From Companilactobacillus sp. (GTDB lineage Bacteria; Bacillota; Bacilli; Lactobacillales; Lactobacillaceae): 64,000 bases of DNA. Both the position numbers and the translations under genes were made by a program. The notes beneath the pieces were generated by a model. It was not told the DNA's origin and made no database searches. It saw nothing but the letters and a program-made list of their open reading frames with translations. This document shows, piece after piece, positions 13,850-23,708 of the stretch (position 1 is the stretch's first letter; each line of letters begins with the position of its first letter). Location of the stretch: positions 62,001-126,000 of the forward strand of contig NZ_JAKVLR010000001.1 of assembly GCF_022484265.1 (NCBI RefSeq). The letters are read 5' to 3'.

Positions 13850-15544
13850 ATGGATTCGAAAATATTAGTCGTAAATGCACTATCTAAAGTAGTTCCAGCA
13901 GAAATTACTGCTGATCAAATTCAAAATTTAATTGAAAAACCTAAATCATCAGACTTAGGCGATTACGCCTTTCCAACTTTTATCTTGGCAAAATCATTGC
14001 ATAAAGCACCTAACATGATTGCTCAAGAACTAGTTTCAGAAATCAGTCAAGATGGCTTTGAAAAAGTTGTTAATACTGGAGCTTATATCAACTTCTTCTT
14101 AGACAAGAGCAGTTTTTCAAATGATATTTTACACACTGTCTTAAAAGAACAAGATGATTATGGTAATCAAAATGAAGGCAATAACGGAAATGTTCCGATC
14201 GATATGTCTTCACCTAATATTGCTAAACCTATGTCAATGGGTCACTTGCGTTCAACAGTTATTGGTAATTCAATTGCTAAGATCATTACTAAATTAGGAT
14301 ATCAACCAATCAAGATTAATCACTTGGGTGACTGGGGAACACAATTTGGTAAGTTGATCGTTGGTTACAAGATGTGGGGTTCAAAGGAACAAGTCGAAGA
14401 AGATCCTATCAACAACTTGCTTAAATATTACGTTCGTTTCCACAAAGAAGCTGAAGATAAACCTGAACTTGATGACGAAGCACGTGCTTGGTTCAAGAAG
14501 ATGGAAGATGGCGATGAAGAAGCCCTAGCACTTTGGACTTGGTTTAGAAAATTATCATTGGCCGAATTCCAAAAGATCTATGATCGTTTAGGCGTAACCT
14601 TTGATTCATACAACGGTGAAGCTTTTTACAATGACAAAATGGATGCTGTAATCAAAACCATTCAAGATAAAGGCTTGTTGCAAGAAAGTCGCGGTGCAGA
14701 AATCGTTGATTTATCAAAACTTGATCTTTCACCAGCCTTGATCAGAAAAACTGATGGTGCTACTTTGTACATCACTCGTGATCTTGCTGCAGCTATTTAT
14801 CGTAAAGATACTTATCACTTTGTTAAATCTCTTTATGTTGTTGGTAGCGAGCAAGCTGAACATTTCAAGAAATTAAAGGCCGTCTTGAAGATGATGGGTT
14901 ACGATTGGGCTGATGATATTCATCATATCGAATTTGGTTTGATCACAACTGGCGGTAAAAAGCTTTCAACACGTAAGGGCAATGTTATCCTACTTGAAAA
15001 CGTATTGAACGATGCTGTCGATCTAGCTAAGAAACAAATTGAAGAAAAAAATCCTAATCTCAAGAATAAAGATGAAGTTGCTGAATCAGTTGGTGTCGGA
15101 GCCGTTGTCTTCCACGATTTGAAGAATGAAAGACGTGACAGCTTTGACTTCAATCTTGAAGAAGTCGTTCGTTTTGAAGGTGAAACTGGACCTTATGTTC
15201 AATATACAAATGCTCGTGCATTAAGTATCTTGAGAAAAGCTGGTAACACTGACTATCAAACTGCATCTGATCTAACTCTTTCAGACCCTGAAGCCTGGGA
15301 TACTATCAAAATGATTCAAGAATTCCCAGAAATTATTAGTCGTGCAGGTGCCAAATATGAACCTTCAGTTGTTGCTAAATATTCATTGAAGCTTGCCAAG
15401 AGTTTCAATCAATATTATGCTCATAGTAAGATTCTGACAGACGACTCGGGATTAAATGCACGTTTGGCACTGGTTAAATCAGTGTCGATCATCTTGCAAA
15501 TGTCTCTAGCCTTATTAGGTGTGAAGGCACCAGAGGAAATGTAG
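13850..15544 (+). CDS. argS: Arginyl-tRNA synthetase
   Basis: This class I enzyme charges tRNA-Arg. ATG 13850 follows GGAGG with a 5-base spacer, just beyond the T-box terminator; frames extending upstream run through the leader. The 564-residue product has an N-terminal Arg-tRNA-binding domain, the HIGH-like SSPNIAKPMSMGHLRSTVIG segment, LGDWGTQFGK and a KMSK-like LSTRKGN. The DALR-type anticodon-binding domain at the C-terminus includes YAHSKI. Regulation by the T-box is explicit. Confidence 0.96.
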   Translation: MDSKILVVNALSKVVPAEITADQIQNLIEKPKSSDLGDYAFPTFILAKSLHKAPNMIAQELVSEISQDGFEKVVNTGAYINFFLDKSSFSNDILHTVLKEQDDYGNQNEGNNGNVPIDMSSPNIAKPMSMGHLRSTVIGNSIAKIITKLGYQPIKINHLGDWGTQFGKLIVGYKMWGSKEQVEEDPINNLLKYYVRFHKEAEDKPELDDEARAWFKKMEDGDEEALALWTWFRKLSLAEFQKIYDRLGVTFDSYNGEAFYNDKMDAVIKTIQDKGLLQESRGAEIVDLSKLDLSPALIRKTDGATLYITRDLAAAIYRKDTYHFVKSLYVVGSEQAEHFKKLKAVLKMMGYDWADDIHHIEFGLITTGGKKLSTRKGNVILLENVLNDAVDLAKKQIEEKNPNLKNKDEVAESVGVGAVVFHDLKNERRDSFDFNLEEVVRFEGETGPYVQYTNARALSILRKAGNTDYQTASDLTLSDPEAWDTIKMIQEFPEIISRAGAKYEPSVVAKYSLKLAKSFNQYYAHSKILTDDSGLNARLALVKSVSIILQMSLALLGVKAPEEM

Positions 15545-15557
15545 TAGGTGTAAAAAT

Positions 15558-16475
15558 TTGGATTGGAAACTTTTTAGAGAACTTTCTGATGTGAAATCAG
15601 CATTACTAGATTTATGTTTAATGATCTTGGTCATAAGCTATTCATTTATGAAGTTTATGACCTTTGATTTTGTCAACGGACTTTTAGGACTATTGGCAGT
15701 GATCATTTTTCACATGATCATTAATTTTCATAATAATTACAACGAGTATAAATCGGCAAAGTCGAGTGTATTTTTAAAGAAGATCCACGAATTGGGAGTT
15801 AATCGAGAAGCACTTTCTCACGCCAAAAGAATGGTTTATGTTTTGGCATTTATTCCCATAGTGATCACAGCATATTTGGTATATACGACTGGTTGGTTCA
15901 TCCTGGTGATTGCCATTCTTGGTATCGTGATGGGTATTTTGTATACTTCTGGTCCGAAACCCTTGAACCAAACTGTGATCGGTGAATTTGTGATGGCAAT
16001 TGCCACAACGGTCATCATTCCAGTTGCCTTTATTTATTTGGGATTGGCTAGTTCCGGTAAGATCGATTCAAGTACGATCATCGATATCATTGTTATTTGT
16101 TTACCAAATACATTTGCTGTGTTCTCAGCAATTATTGCTGGGAACGTGACGCAACTTGAAAAAGACTCATCAAAAGCTGATAGCTTGGTAGAACGTATCG
16201 GTTTTCACAATTCGATCAACTTGTTTAGAGCCAGTTGGGCACTTTCATTTCTACTAGTTCCAATTTTAGCAATCATGCAAGTTGTTCCATATACAGCCTT
16301 GATTCTGATTTTGTTTTATCCGGGAATTTGGGATAAATTTAGACCATTTTTAAAAGAACCAACGCAGGAACACTTTGATACAGTCTTGGAGGCAACAATT
16401 AGACTAGCAGCGTATTACGTGGTACTAGTCGCACTTGGAGCCATCATTACTGTGATCATGAAGCTCGTAAGTTAA
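15558..16475 (+). CDS. UbiA-family prenyltransferase (MenA-like)
   Basis: The 305-residue protein has eight or nine membrane helices throughout. The first Asp-rich motif is degenerate (NFHNNYNEYKSAKSS, about residues 56-70). A second, DSSKADSLVERIG, lies near residue 210. These are the positions where UbiA-family enzymes bind prenyl diphosphate and magnesium. MenA-type enzymes make demethylmenaquinone, but no men genes are adjacent, so the substrate is uncertain. The start is TTG 15558, 13 bases after argS, with a weak GGTG site. It may be cotranscribed with argS. Confidence 0.8.
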   Translation: MDWKLFRELSDVKSALLDLCLMILVISYSFMKFMTFDFVNGLLGLLAVIIFHMIINFHNNYNEYKSAKSSVFLKKIHELGVNREALSHAKRMVYVLAFIPIVITAYLVYTTGWFILVIAILGIVMGILYTSGPKPLNQTVIGEFVMAIATTVIIPVAFIYLGLASSGKIDSSTIIDIIVICLPNTFAVFSAIIAGNVTQLEKDSSKADSLVERIGFHNSINLFRASWALSFLLVPILAIMQVVPYTALILILFYPGIWDKFRPFLKEPTQEHFDTVLEATIRLAAYYVVLVALGAIITVIMKLVS

Positions 16476-16496
16476 CGATTTTAATTAATATTTATC

Positions 16497-16566
16497 AAAA
16501 AAAGTCCCTTTGAACTGTATCCGCGCCAAATCGGCGTCTGGATAGTTAGTTCAAAGGGATTTTTTA
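16497..16566. terminator. Bidirectional terminator between the UbiA-family gene and the SLAP-protein gene
   Basis: AGTCCCTTTGAACT pairs with AGTTCAAAGGGA (16504-16560) around an inner GC-rich hairpin. A residues flank the left and T residues the right. Confidence 0.88.
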
Positions 16567-18687
16567 TCGATAATTTTGAATATGCGAAGTCAGGATAAAT
16601 TCATTAGTTGAAACACGGTAATGCGGTTTTTCCTTATCACCTAAATAGGCAATTCGGTCATATTTCCAACTAGTACTTTTTCCCAAGCTACGGTGTTTGA
16701 TAGCACTATTATTGCTATCCACTAGTGAGGTGAAATCACCAGAATCTTGAGTGGTAATGACACCATTGGTGCTTTCGTATCGATAAACATCAGAAATCTT
16801 GCACCATTCGTTGGTTGATACTCGATAGTATGTTTGACCATCGATGTTGATCTTTTGATCAGATGCCCAATCAGAATGCGCAGCTAGAGATCTATTGCCT
16901 AACGTAGCCACGCCATCGTTAATTGAGTAAAGTGGTACGTTTTTCTTATGGGTTCCTAGAAAGCCGTCAAAATCTTCTGGAACAGGGAATTGTGGGGCAG
17001 GAAGTGGGCTAGGATCAGGATTTGGTTCTGGATCTGGGTTAGGCGATGGGCTTGGATTTGGTGCAGGAGAAGGTGCTGGATCGGTAGTTGAAATTTTAGT
17101 ATATTCAACTTTTTCATCAGTGGTGATGGATCCATCTTTATTAACCTTAGCCTTTACAGTTGCCTTGTTTGCCTTGTATCCTGGCAATTCTGGGACGGCA
17201 ACGACGACTGTATCGCCAATGTGACCCTCAACGTCTTTCACAGTTACTTTTCCTAGGTTGCTTTCAATTTCAACGTCAGCAGATACTTTTTGGCTATCTT
17301 CATTTACTTTAGTATAAGTAACAAATTCGTCAGTGATGATCTGTCCATCGTCAGTAACCTTAGCTTTAACTGTTTTTTTATCAGAAATGTAACCATAGAC
17401 TTGAGGGACATCGATCGTAATAGTGTCACCCTTTTTACCGTAGACATCACGGACTATTTGATCACCCAGATTGGATTTTATGATAACGTCACTAGTAACG
17501 GCATTTTTGGATTTGTAGTAAATATCCAGCGTGATTTTTCTGCCGGCAAATTCTGGATGCAAGTAAGTGTGGCCACCATATTCAGTGTTGATAATATTGA
17601 GATACGATGAATCATCGATTCCGCCATTTTGAGCAACGTGTTCGTTGTTATCGATCAATGCTTGAAACTTATTATAAATTAATTCTCCACCGGCAAAAAT
17701 CCTTGATTCAGGGTTATATGACCAGTCAATCGTCAATTGAGTTTTAGATTTATCTACCGATGCTAAATCTGCATCAGGAATCTTGTTTTGCTCGTTTGAT
17801 CGATATTTTTCGAATGTCGAATACTTATCGTTCTTGGAATCATATAATTTTCCATCTAAATAAATATTTACGTGACCGTTGAACTTTTCAGCTTTTTTCA
17901 GATAATAAGTTCTCTCAGAATTCTTATCAGAAAAATCAGACGGATCAAAGTAATCAGTTTTTTCTTTAGTATCAAAGTAAGTTAAATCATCGCCATTCAA
18001 GCTATCCTCAGGATCAAGTATTAGGTAGTCCTCAGTATCAAAATATCCAATAGGGTATTTATTTGTCTTATCAACTGAGGGGATGTTGAACTCACCACTA
18101 TCGGCATCATTTGGTCTGACAAAAATTTTTTCAGTCGCAAATTCTTCTTTTGTATCTTCTTTAACAAAATGTACTAGCAAGGTATAGCCGTCAATCCTAT
18201 AACGAAGAATACCAGAATCACCTTCAAGCTCAAGGGCTTTAGTTTGATTGTTGTATCTTAAATAATCTGAATTATCGTGAATAAATATAATGTCTCGACC
18301 AGATGGGGAAGTTTTGGTGATTTTCTCGCCATCGATTCTAATTCTTTTGCCATTCTTTAAATCTGAAATTTGTGATGCAGTTAAACCTTCAGATTTACAA
18401 AATCCCAAGTCGATTATTTTGGCATTTTTATCTTTGTCAAAAAATTCTGCGTCAGCTGGCATTTCGACTTGATCTCCAACTTTAAGAGATTGTAGGTCGA
18501 TTGGTTCCGTCAGCTTGTGGATAGTTCCAGAGTTAGGATTAGATTCATCTTTTGAAGAATTTTTTGAGATGATTTTTGAATCTGCTGGTTTATCAATTGG
18601 TTGTGCTTGTACAGCCGTCGGCATTATGGAAGGAACAACAAATCCTCCGAGCACGATAGCTGACATAAACATTGTTTTTGCTTTCAT
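16564..18687 (-). CDS. Large secreted surface protein with MucBP-like repeats and C-terminal SLAP-type domains
   Basis: The 707-residue protein has a signal peptide likely cut after TAVQA (residue 28). A unique region follows to about residue 395, rich in Asp, Tyr and Lys. Two tandem repeats of about 66 residues come next (near 397-463 and 464-530). Each carries a SNLG..V.D..G..GD signature and ends in a TDE..-YTK strand, and they resemble MucBP-type repeats. A Pro/Asn/Ser spacer (about 531-566) leads to two C-terminal repeats ending YYRVSTNEWCKISDVYRY and YRVSTNEFILTSHI. These match the SLAP domains that bind lactobacilli cell walls without covalent linkage. There is no LPXTG motif. Adhesion is the likely role. 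Good GGAG site at the start. Confidence 0.85.
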   Translation of the reverse strand: MKAKTMFMSAIVLGGFVVPSIMPTAVQAQPIDKPADSKIISKNSSKDESNPNSGTIHKLTEPIDLQSLKVGDQVEMPADAEFFDKDKNAKIIDLGFCKSEGLTASQISDLKNGKRIRIDGEKITKTSPSGRDIIFIHDNSDYLRYNNQTKALELEGDSGILRYRIDGYTLLVHFVKEDTKEEFATEKIFVRPNDADSGEFNIPSVDKTNKYPIGYFDTEDYLILDPEDSLNGDDLTYFDTKEKTDYFDPSDFSDKNSERTYYLKKAEKFNGHVNIYLDGKLYDSKNDKYSTFEKYRSNEQNKIPDADLASVDKSKTQLTIDWSYNPESRIFAGGELIYNKFQALIDNNEHVAQNGGIDDSSYLNIINTEYGGHTYLHPEFAGRKITLDIYYKSKNAVTSDVIIKSNLGDQIVRDVYGKKGDTITIDVPQVYGYISDKKTVKAKVTDDGQIITDEFVTYTKVNEDSQKVSADVEIESNLGKVTVKDVEGHIGDTVVVAVPELPGYKANKATVKAKVNKDGSITTDEKVEYTKISTTDPAPSPAPNPSPSPNPDPEPNPDPSPLPAPQFPVPEDFDGFLGTHKKNVPLYSINDGVATLGNRSLAAHSDWASDQKINIDGQTYYRVSTNEWCKISDVYRYESTNGVITTQDSGDFTSLVDSNNSAIKHRSLGKSTSWKYDRIAYLGDKEKPHYRVSTNEFILTSHIQNYR

Positions 18688-19013
18688 TTTAGAACTCCAT
18701 CTTTGAATTGTGGTAGGGTTCTACAAGTCGTGGCACTTGAATTGTTACAAGTATAACAAATGGTTTTGCACTATGAAACGATAATAATTATATATACCAA
18801 TTAACAATTGGACGTGGAAATGATATTTATACTAAAATATATTCCTCCAATATTCACATAGTGAAAATGTTGATTTATCAGTTAACGTCAACAGAAATTC
18901 AAATTACAAAATCTGTTCTTTTAACAACTTGACCAGTTATTTGATATGGATGGTTAATATTATTAATAAGGATTGATTTGATGGATATAGATATATTAAT
19001 CACAATCTTTTAT
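18688..19013. other. Intergenic region of about 330 bases between two minus-strand units
   Basis: I see no gene here. On the minus strand the 5' part of the SLAP-gene leader contains the small hairpin CAAGT-CGTGGC-ACTTG (18724-18739) and a possible -10 TATACT near 18755. An AACAGA/TCTGTT inverted repeat lies near 18889-18916. Nothing else stands out. Confidence 0.5.
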
Positions 19014-19046
19014 AAAAAAAACGGCAGAATTGATCATCTGCCGTTA
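19014..19046 (-). terminator. Terminator of the pseudouridine synthase gene
   Basis: AACGGCAGA and TCTGCCGTT (19019-19046) form the stem. On the minus strand it is followed by seven T residues. Confidence 0.9.
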
Positions 19047-19062
19047 TGTTTATGAGTAAATT

Positions 19063-19962
19063 TTAAAATTCATTTTTTAGATGATGGTTGGTCAAAAAAT
19101 CCATCATCTGGTCATCAGGTTTTATCTCGGTCGTTCGATATTCATCGGAAAATGGAATTTGATAACTCAGTCTAAACGCACAGAGCATCATTTCTCCATC
19201 AGGTGAATCCCGGTTGTACAAGACGTCATTTACAATCGGCCATCCCATGCTGGCCAGATGAATCCTGATCTGATGTGTTCTGCCAGAATGCAGAGTCAAT
19301 TGGATAAGTGCATATGAATCATTTTTAGAAATTACTGAGAAATCAGTTTGTGATGACAAGCCACTATCGCTGATGGTCTGTTTTCGAATATCAGTTGGAT
19401 CTGACCCGATAGGTTTATCGATCGTTCCAGAATTTGGGATTGGATTATTCAATTTTACGATTGCCAAATATTCCCGATGCAATATTTTGGTCGTTAACTG
19501 TCGGTTAAAAATCGGAACGAGATAGGGAGTTTTCGAGATCAAAACTAATCCTGATGTCAGCATGTCGATCCGATGGACCATATAGGGATGTCCTGGTGCC
19601 AAATAAGTTTGCACATCGTTGAATAACGAATCATTTTCAGTTGATAAGTTCGGATGAGTTTTGACTCCAGCTGGTTTATTGACAATCAAGACGTCTGCAT
19701 CTTCATATGAGATATTTATTTTTCTTTTGCCAGGTAGATAGTTTTGAGATTCCGTCCGCGGAGGAAAATCGAATTTTAACGTCACACTATCTTGATCATG
19801 CACTAGCTCGTTAAAAGAATGATATTTTCCGTTTATCAAAATGTTTCGTTCAATCCGTAAGAAATGTTGCCATTTTTTGGGGATGAGCCATTTTTTGAGC
19901 AATTCACGGATCGTTGGTTCATAATTATTTTTCGAGTGAAAAATTATTGTTCTTTGATACAC
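19063..19962 (-). CDS. RluA/RluD-family pseudouridine synthase
   Basis: The enzyme isomerises uridines in rRNA or tRNA. The start is GTG 19962 behind AAGGAG (11-base spacer), giving 299 residues. The N-terminal 80 or so residues resemble a reduced S4-type RNA-binding region (ILINGKYHSF). The catalytic motif is MVHRIDMLTSGLVL, with the active Asp in HRID (HRLD in most relatives). LHSGRTHQIRIHLASMGWPI is the second family signature. It is a single gene with its own terminator. Which paralogue and target it is cannot be told from sequence alone. Confidence 0.9.
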   Translation of the reverse strand: MYQRTIIFHSKNNYEPTIRELLKKWLIPKKWQHFLRIERNILINGKYHSFNELVHDQDSVTLKFDFPPRTESQNYLPGKRKINISYEDADVLIVNKPAGVKTHPNLSTENDSLFNDVQTYLAPGHPYMVHRIDMLTSGLVLISKTPYLVPIFNRQLTTKILHREYLAIVKLNNPIPNSGTIDKPIGSDPTDIRKQTISDSGLSSQTDFSVISKNDSYALIQLTLHSGRTHQIRIHLASMGWPIVNDVLYNRDSPDGEMMLCAFRLSYQIPFSDEYRTTEIKPDDQMMDFLTNHHLKNEF

Positions 19963-20017
19963 GTTTTTACGGACTCCTTAAAGATTGGATTGAAATAATA
20001 AAACATCTCGATTATAT

Positions 20018-20025
20018 GGTAAAAT
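20018..20025 (+). promoter_or_regulatory. Extended -10 promoter of the class A PBP gene
   Basis: TGGTAAAAT (TG 20017-20018, TAAAAT 20020-20025) is an extended -10 element 25 bases before the gene. The -35 is not clear. Confidence 0.4.
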
Positions 20026-20050
20026 TTGTTTTTACAGAGGTAGGACAACT

Positions 20051-22126
20051 ATGAATAACAATCGAGGATTTTGGAATTGGCTGAAGCCAAAACTAAAAGT
20101 TGCTTGGTCATACATTAAAAGATATTGGCGTAGATTTCAAATCACTAGATGGATAATACTTTTATTTTTAACATTGATCTTAGTATTAAGTGGATTTTGG
20201 ACTTATAAAGCAAAGACTTCAAATATCGAGGATTTAAAAGCCTCGCTGCAAACTAAAACGACCGTTTTAGACAAAGATGGGGACAATGCTGGTGCATTGT
20301 ACTCACGAAAGGGTACATATGTTGGATTAGACAAGATTTCACCAAACATTCAAAATGCGGTGATCTCTACCGAAGATCGAACTTTTTGGACTAACCCAGG
20401 ATTTAGTGTCAAAGGATATGCCAGAGCCGCTGTTGGATACTTGTTACACCGAGGTATCAGTGGTGGTAGTACCTTAACGCAACAGTTGGCAAAGAATGCC
20501 TTGCTGACACAGAAACAGACACTGTCGAGAAAGGGAGAAGAACTATTTCTCTCAATTGAAATAAACAAGGTTTACTCTAAAAAATCGATTTTAGCAATGT
20601 ATTTGAACAATGCTTATTTTGGGAATGGTATTTGGGGAGTTCAAGACGCATCCGAAAAATATTTCGGAAAAAATGCATCTGAATTAGACCCCGGAGAAGG
20701 TGCAGTTTTGGCTGCTATTTTGAAGAGTCCCAACGCATACAACCCAATTGATAGTATGTCTAACTCTAAAGCTAGACGTAATTTGGTCTTGAGTTTGATG
20801 GCTGACAATAATAAGCTAAGTTCTCAACAGGCTAAATACTATCAGAGCACACCTATCGACTTAACTGATAACTATCAAGAGTCAAGTTCATATAAGTATC
20901 CTTATTTCTTTGACGCTGTGATCGATGAGGCCGTTAATAAGTATGGTCTTAAAGAAGATGACGTTTTAAATAAGGGATATAAGATTTACACGACGTTGGA
21001 TCAAAATATGCAAAGTGCAATGGAGAAATCGTTTGATAACAGTTATTTGTTCCCAGCTAACGCGACTGATGGCAAGGAAGTACAAGGGGCATCAATCGCT
21101 GTTGATCCTAAAACTGGTGGCATTTTGGCAGTAGTCGGCGGTCGTGGCGAGCATACCTTTAGAGGTTATAATCGTGCCACGCAAATGCAACGACAACCAG
21201 GATCGACAATCAAGCCATTAGCCGTATATACTCCAGCTATTCAAAATGGATACAGCTATGATTCTGAATTACCGGATCAAATTACTAGTTTTGGTAAAAA
21301 TAAATACAGTCCAACCAATGCGGATGGTCAATATCAAGATGAGATCCCGATGTACAAAGCATTGGCCCAAAGTGAAAACGTGCCGGCTGTTGCATTGTTG
21401 GATAAGATCGGGGTCAAAAAAGGCGTTGCATCCGTTGAAAACTTTGGTATCAAGGTCAATAAGAACGACCAAAACTTAGCTTTGGCACTAGGTGGATTAT
21501 CAACCGGTGTTTCGCCATTGCAAATGGCACGAGCATACACAGCATTTGCCAACGAAGGAAAGTTAGCTGATACGCATTTTATTACTAAGATCGTTGATGC
21601 AACTGGAACTGTGATCGTTGATAATACCAGCAATGCAACTAAGCAGATCATTAACAAGGATACTGCTAAAGAAATGACTAGTATGATGTTAGGTGTTTAC
21701 AATGAAGGAACTGGTTCTGCAGCAAAACCAGATGGTTATAAGATTGCCGGTAAGACTGGTAGTACTGAAGTGCCGCGTTCATGGGGTCAAGACGGGACCA
21801 ATGATCAGTGGATGATTGGCTATACGCCAGACATCGTGGTCGCAAACTGGATCGGGTTTGATACTAGAAGCGAGACCCACTTTATTCCAGGTACGAGTGA
21901 AAACGCAATTGCTCCACTTTATAAAAATGAAATGGAAAACATTTTGCCTAATACTAACGGAACTTCTTTCAACACTAAGGATGCCGCGGAAATTGCTAAC
22001 GAGGATAGCCAAGATAGCAACGGAAACAACAATGATTTTATTAAATCTTTTGAAGATGACGTAAACGGCGTGAAAGATAAAGCTAGCCAATGGTATAATG
22101 AAATCAAGAACTTTTTTGGTCAATAG
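20051..22126 (+). CDS. Class A penicillin-binding protein (bifunctional glycosyltransferase/transpeptidase)
   Basis: The enzyme polymerises lipid II and cross-links peptidoglycan outside the membrane. The 691-residue product has a cytoplasmic basic tail and a membrane helix at about 35-52. The GT51 domain has catalytic Glu108 in ISTEDRTFW and GGSTLTQQLAKN. The transpeptidase domain has Ser385 in PGSTIKP, SEN in LAQSENVPA and KTGS at 568-571. It is closest to the PBP1a/2a group of Gram-positives. The C-terminus carries an acidic, Asn-rich tail. A small YlbF-family gene follows 9 bases later, probably in the same transcript. Confidence 0.94.
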   Translation: MNNNRGFWNWLKPKLKVAWSYIKRYWRRFQITRWIILLFLTLILVLSGFWTYKAKTSNIEDLKASLQTKTTVLDKDGDNAGALYSRKGTYVGLDKISPNIQNAVISTEDRTFWTNPGFSVKGYARAAVGYLLHRGISGGSTLTQQLAKNALLTQKQTLSRKGEELFLSIEINKVYSKKSILAMYLNNAYFGNGIWGVQDASEKYFGKNASELDPGEGAVLAAILKSPNAYNPIDSMSNSKARRNLVLSLMADNNKLSSQQAKYYQSTPIDLTDNYQESSSYKYPYFFDAVIDEAVNKYGLKEDDVLNKGYKIYTTLDQNMQSAMEKSFDNSYLFPANATDGKEVQGASIAVDPKTGGILAVVGGRGEHTFRGYNRATQMQRQPGSTIKPLAVYTPAIQNGYSYDSELPDQITSFGKNKYSPTNADGQYQDEIPMYKALAQSENVPAVALLDKIGVKKGVASVENFGIKVNKNDQNLALALGGLSTGVSPLQMARAYTAFANEGKLADTHFITKIVDATGTVIVDNTSNATKQIINKDTAKEMTSMMLGVYNEGTGSAAKPDGYKIAGKTGSTEVPRSWGQDGTNDQWMIGYTPDIVVANWIGFDTRSETHFIPGTSENAIAPLYKNEMENILPNTNGTSFNTKDAAEIANEDSQDSNGNNNDFIKSFEDDVNGVKDKASQWYNEIKNFFGQ

Positions 22127-22135
22127 GAGGACTAT

Positions 22136-22474
22136 ATGAACATTTATGACAGTGCCAACAAATTGGAACAAGACTTACGAGCATCATCAGAAGTAGCTGA
22201 ATTAAAGCTTGCTTTTGAAGCTGTTAAAGCTAACGATTTAGCATACAAGCTTTTTGATAAGGTTCAAAACGAACAATTTGCTTTGCAACAAAAGCAAATG
22301 CAAGGTCAAGAAATTACTGATGCTGACATTGAAGAAATGCACAAGTTAACAGATCAACTTCAAAACTTTTCAGAAATCAGCAACTTAATGGATAAAGAAA
22401 AGAAAGTTGATTCAATGATGCAAGAATCGAACAAAATTATTTCAAAGCCAATTGCAGAAATTTATCAAGGCTAA
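22136..22474 (+). CDS. YlbF/YmcA-family protein (UPF0342, YheA-like)
   Basis: This 112-residue all-helical protein begins MNIYDSANKLEQDLRASSEV. It matches the PF06133 group, in which B. subtilis YlbF, YmcA and YheA belong. YlbF and YmcA form a complex that directs RNase Y, but this protein may be the YheA-type relative, whose role is less known. GGAGG precedes the ATG. It follows the PBP gene and precedes yhaO; a terminator at 22488-22521 separates it from the latter. Mostly charged coiled-coil sequence (QQKQMQGQE). Confidence 0.85.
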   Translation: MNIYDSANKLEQDLRASSEVAELKLAFEAVKANDLAYKLFDKVQNEQFALQQKQMQGQEITDADIEEMHKLTDQLQNFSEISNLMDKEKKVDSMMQESNKIISKPIAEIYQG

Positions 22475-22487
22475 TTGTTGAAACTCT

Positions 22488-22521
22488 AAAGACTGGGCAA
22501 ATTCTTGCCTAGTCTTTTTTT
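22488..22521 (+). terminator. Terminator after the YlbF-family gene
   Basis: AAGACTGGGCAA-ATTC-TTGCCTAGTCTT (22489-22515, with one internal mismatch) is followed by T residues. The yhaO ribosome site starts right after it. Confidence 0.85.
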
Positions 22522-22535
22522 CTAGGAGGAAGTAA

Positions 22536-23708
22536 ATGAAATTCATTCATGCAGCTGACCTACATCTCGACACTCCGTTTGTTAACGTCAAAAGTTTTTC
22601 AAAACAACTTCAAAATAATTTGCAGAAATCGACTTATACGGCGGCCACCAAAGTCTTCGACACTGCGATCCGAGAAAGAGTTGATTTTGTTATTCTGGCG
22701 GGGGATACGTATGACAACACGCAGAGATCGTTAAACGCACAAGCATTTTTAAAAAATCAATTTACGCGCTTGAAAGAGAATAACATTCAAGTTTATTTAA
22801 TTTATGGAAATCATGATTATTACCGAAATAACTTTTCGGTAATTGAATTTCCCGCTAATGTTCATATTTTTCCCGAGACCGTTTCAACAGAGACGTTAAC
22901 TAGCCGTGATGGTTTGAAAGTAGGAATTACAGGATTTAGTTATCACCAACAGCATATCTCTGACGATATGGCTCAAAATTATCCGATGAGAGAAGCTTTT
23001 GACTATCAGATAGGGATTTTACATGGAAGTGTCGGAAGCGGCGAGTATGCACCATTTATGGTAAATGAATTGATTTCAAAAGGTTATGACTATTGGGCTT
23101 TAGGCCATATTCATAAACGTGAAGTCATAAATGAGAATCCCGACGTAATTTATTCAGGGGATACCCAGGGACGAAATCCCAATGAGACAGGTGAAAAAGG
23201 ATTTTATTTGGTAACTGTTTTGAATCAGCGAACAACGCTAGATTTTATTGCCAGTTCTAGCTATGTTTGGACAAAACAAACAATCGATGCTGTTTCTGAT
23301 GACAATTTGGATTCTTTGATCAATAAAGCCACGAAATTTCTTGATACAGAAACTCCTGAGTTGATCTCGTTTACGATCAATAATGCTCAACGTTTAGATC
23401 CAGAAATCATTCGAGCAATTCAACGTGATGAACTGTTGACATATTTTAGTCATCAAACTTTGAATGGTGTCATGTATCAGTTAACGCTTGAATTTAAACA
23501 AGAACAACGCTTGCAAAACATTGATCAAAAATATTGGGACGAAAGTGCTGAACAAGTTTTTGATTTAAATGACATTAAAGAGATGGATCAAAAATTATAC
23601 AACATTGATTTGATCAGAGAGCATTTGAATGATCCGGAATTTATACAATCTATCAAAGCTGCCACTCAAAATATTATTAATCAGAAACATATTGGAGAAG
23701 AATCGTGA
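22536..23708 (+). CDS. yhaO: YhaO, SbcD-like metallophosphoesterase
   Basis: The 390-residue protein is a calcineurin-type nuclease subunit resembling SbcD/Mre11. Metal motifs are AADLHLD (residues 6-12), LAGDTYD, YGNHDYY, ILHGSVG and LGHIHKR. It is encoded with YhaN, its SbcC/Rad50-like partner, as in B. subtilis yhaO-yhaN-yhaM. Its stop TGA overlaps the yhaN GTG start, a sign of coupled translation and equal dosage. The likely role is processing DNA ends or hairpins; the substrate is not established. Confidence 0.93.
   Translation: MKFIHAADLHLDTPFVNVKSFSKQLQNNLQKSTYTAATKVFDTAIRERVDFVILAGDTYDNTQRSLNAQAFLKNQFTRLKENNIQVYLIYGNHDYYRNNFSVIEFPANVHIFPETVSTETLTSRDGLKVGITGFSYHQQHISDDMAQNYPMREAFDYQIGILHGSVGSGEYAPFMVNELISKGYDYWALGHIHKREVINENPDVIYSGDTQGRNPNETGEKGFYLVTVLNQRTTLDFIASSSYVWTKQTIDAVSDDNLDSLINKATKFLDTETPELISFTINNAQRLDPEIIRAIQRDELLTYFSHQTLNGVMYQLTLEFKQEQRLQNIDQKYWDESAEQVFDLNDIKEMDQKLYNIDLIREHLNDPEFIQSIKAATQNIINQKHIGEES

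Noticed and set aside
16564..18687. LPXTG sortase anchor on the surface protein
   Set aside because: No LPXTG, hydrophobic segment or charged tail at the C-terminus; it ends in SLAP-type repeats.
18981..19055. 24-codon ORF starting ATG 18981 behind AAGGA
   Set aside because: It runs through the terminator hairpin of the opposite-strand gene and has no hydrophobic or family signal; most likely chance.
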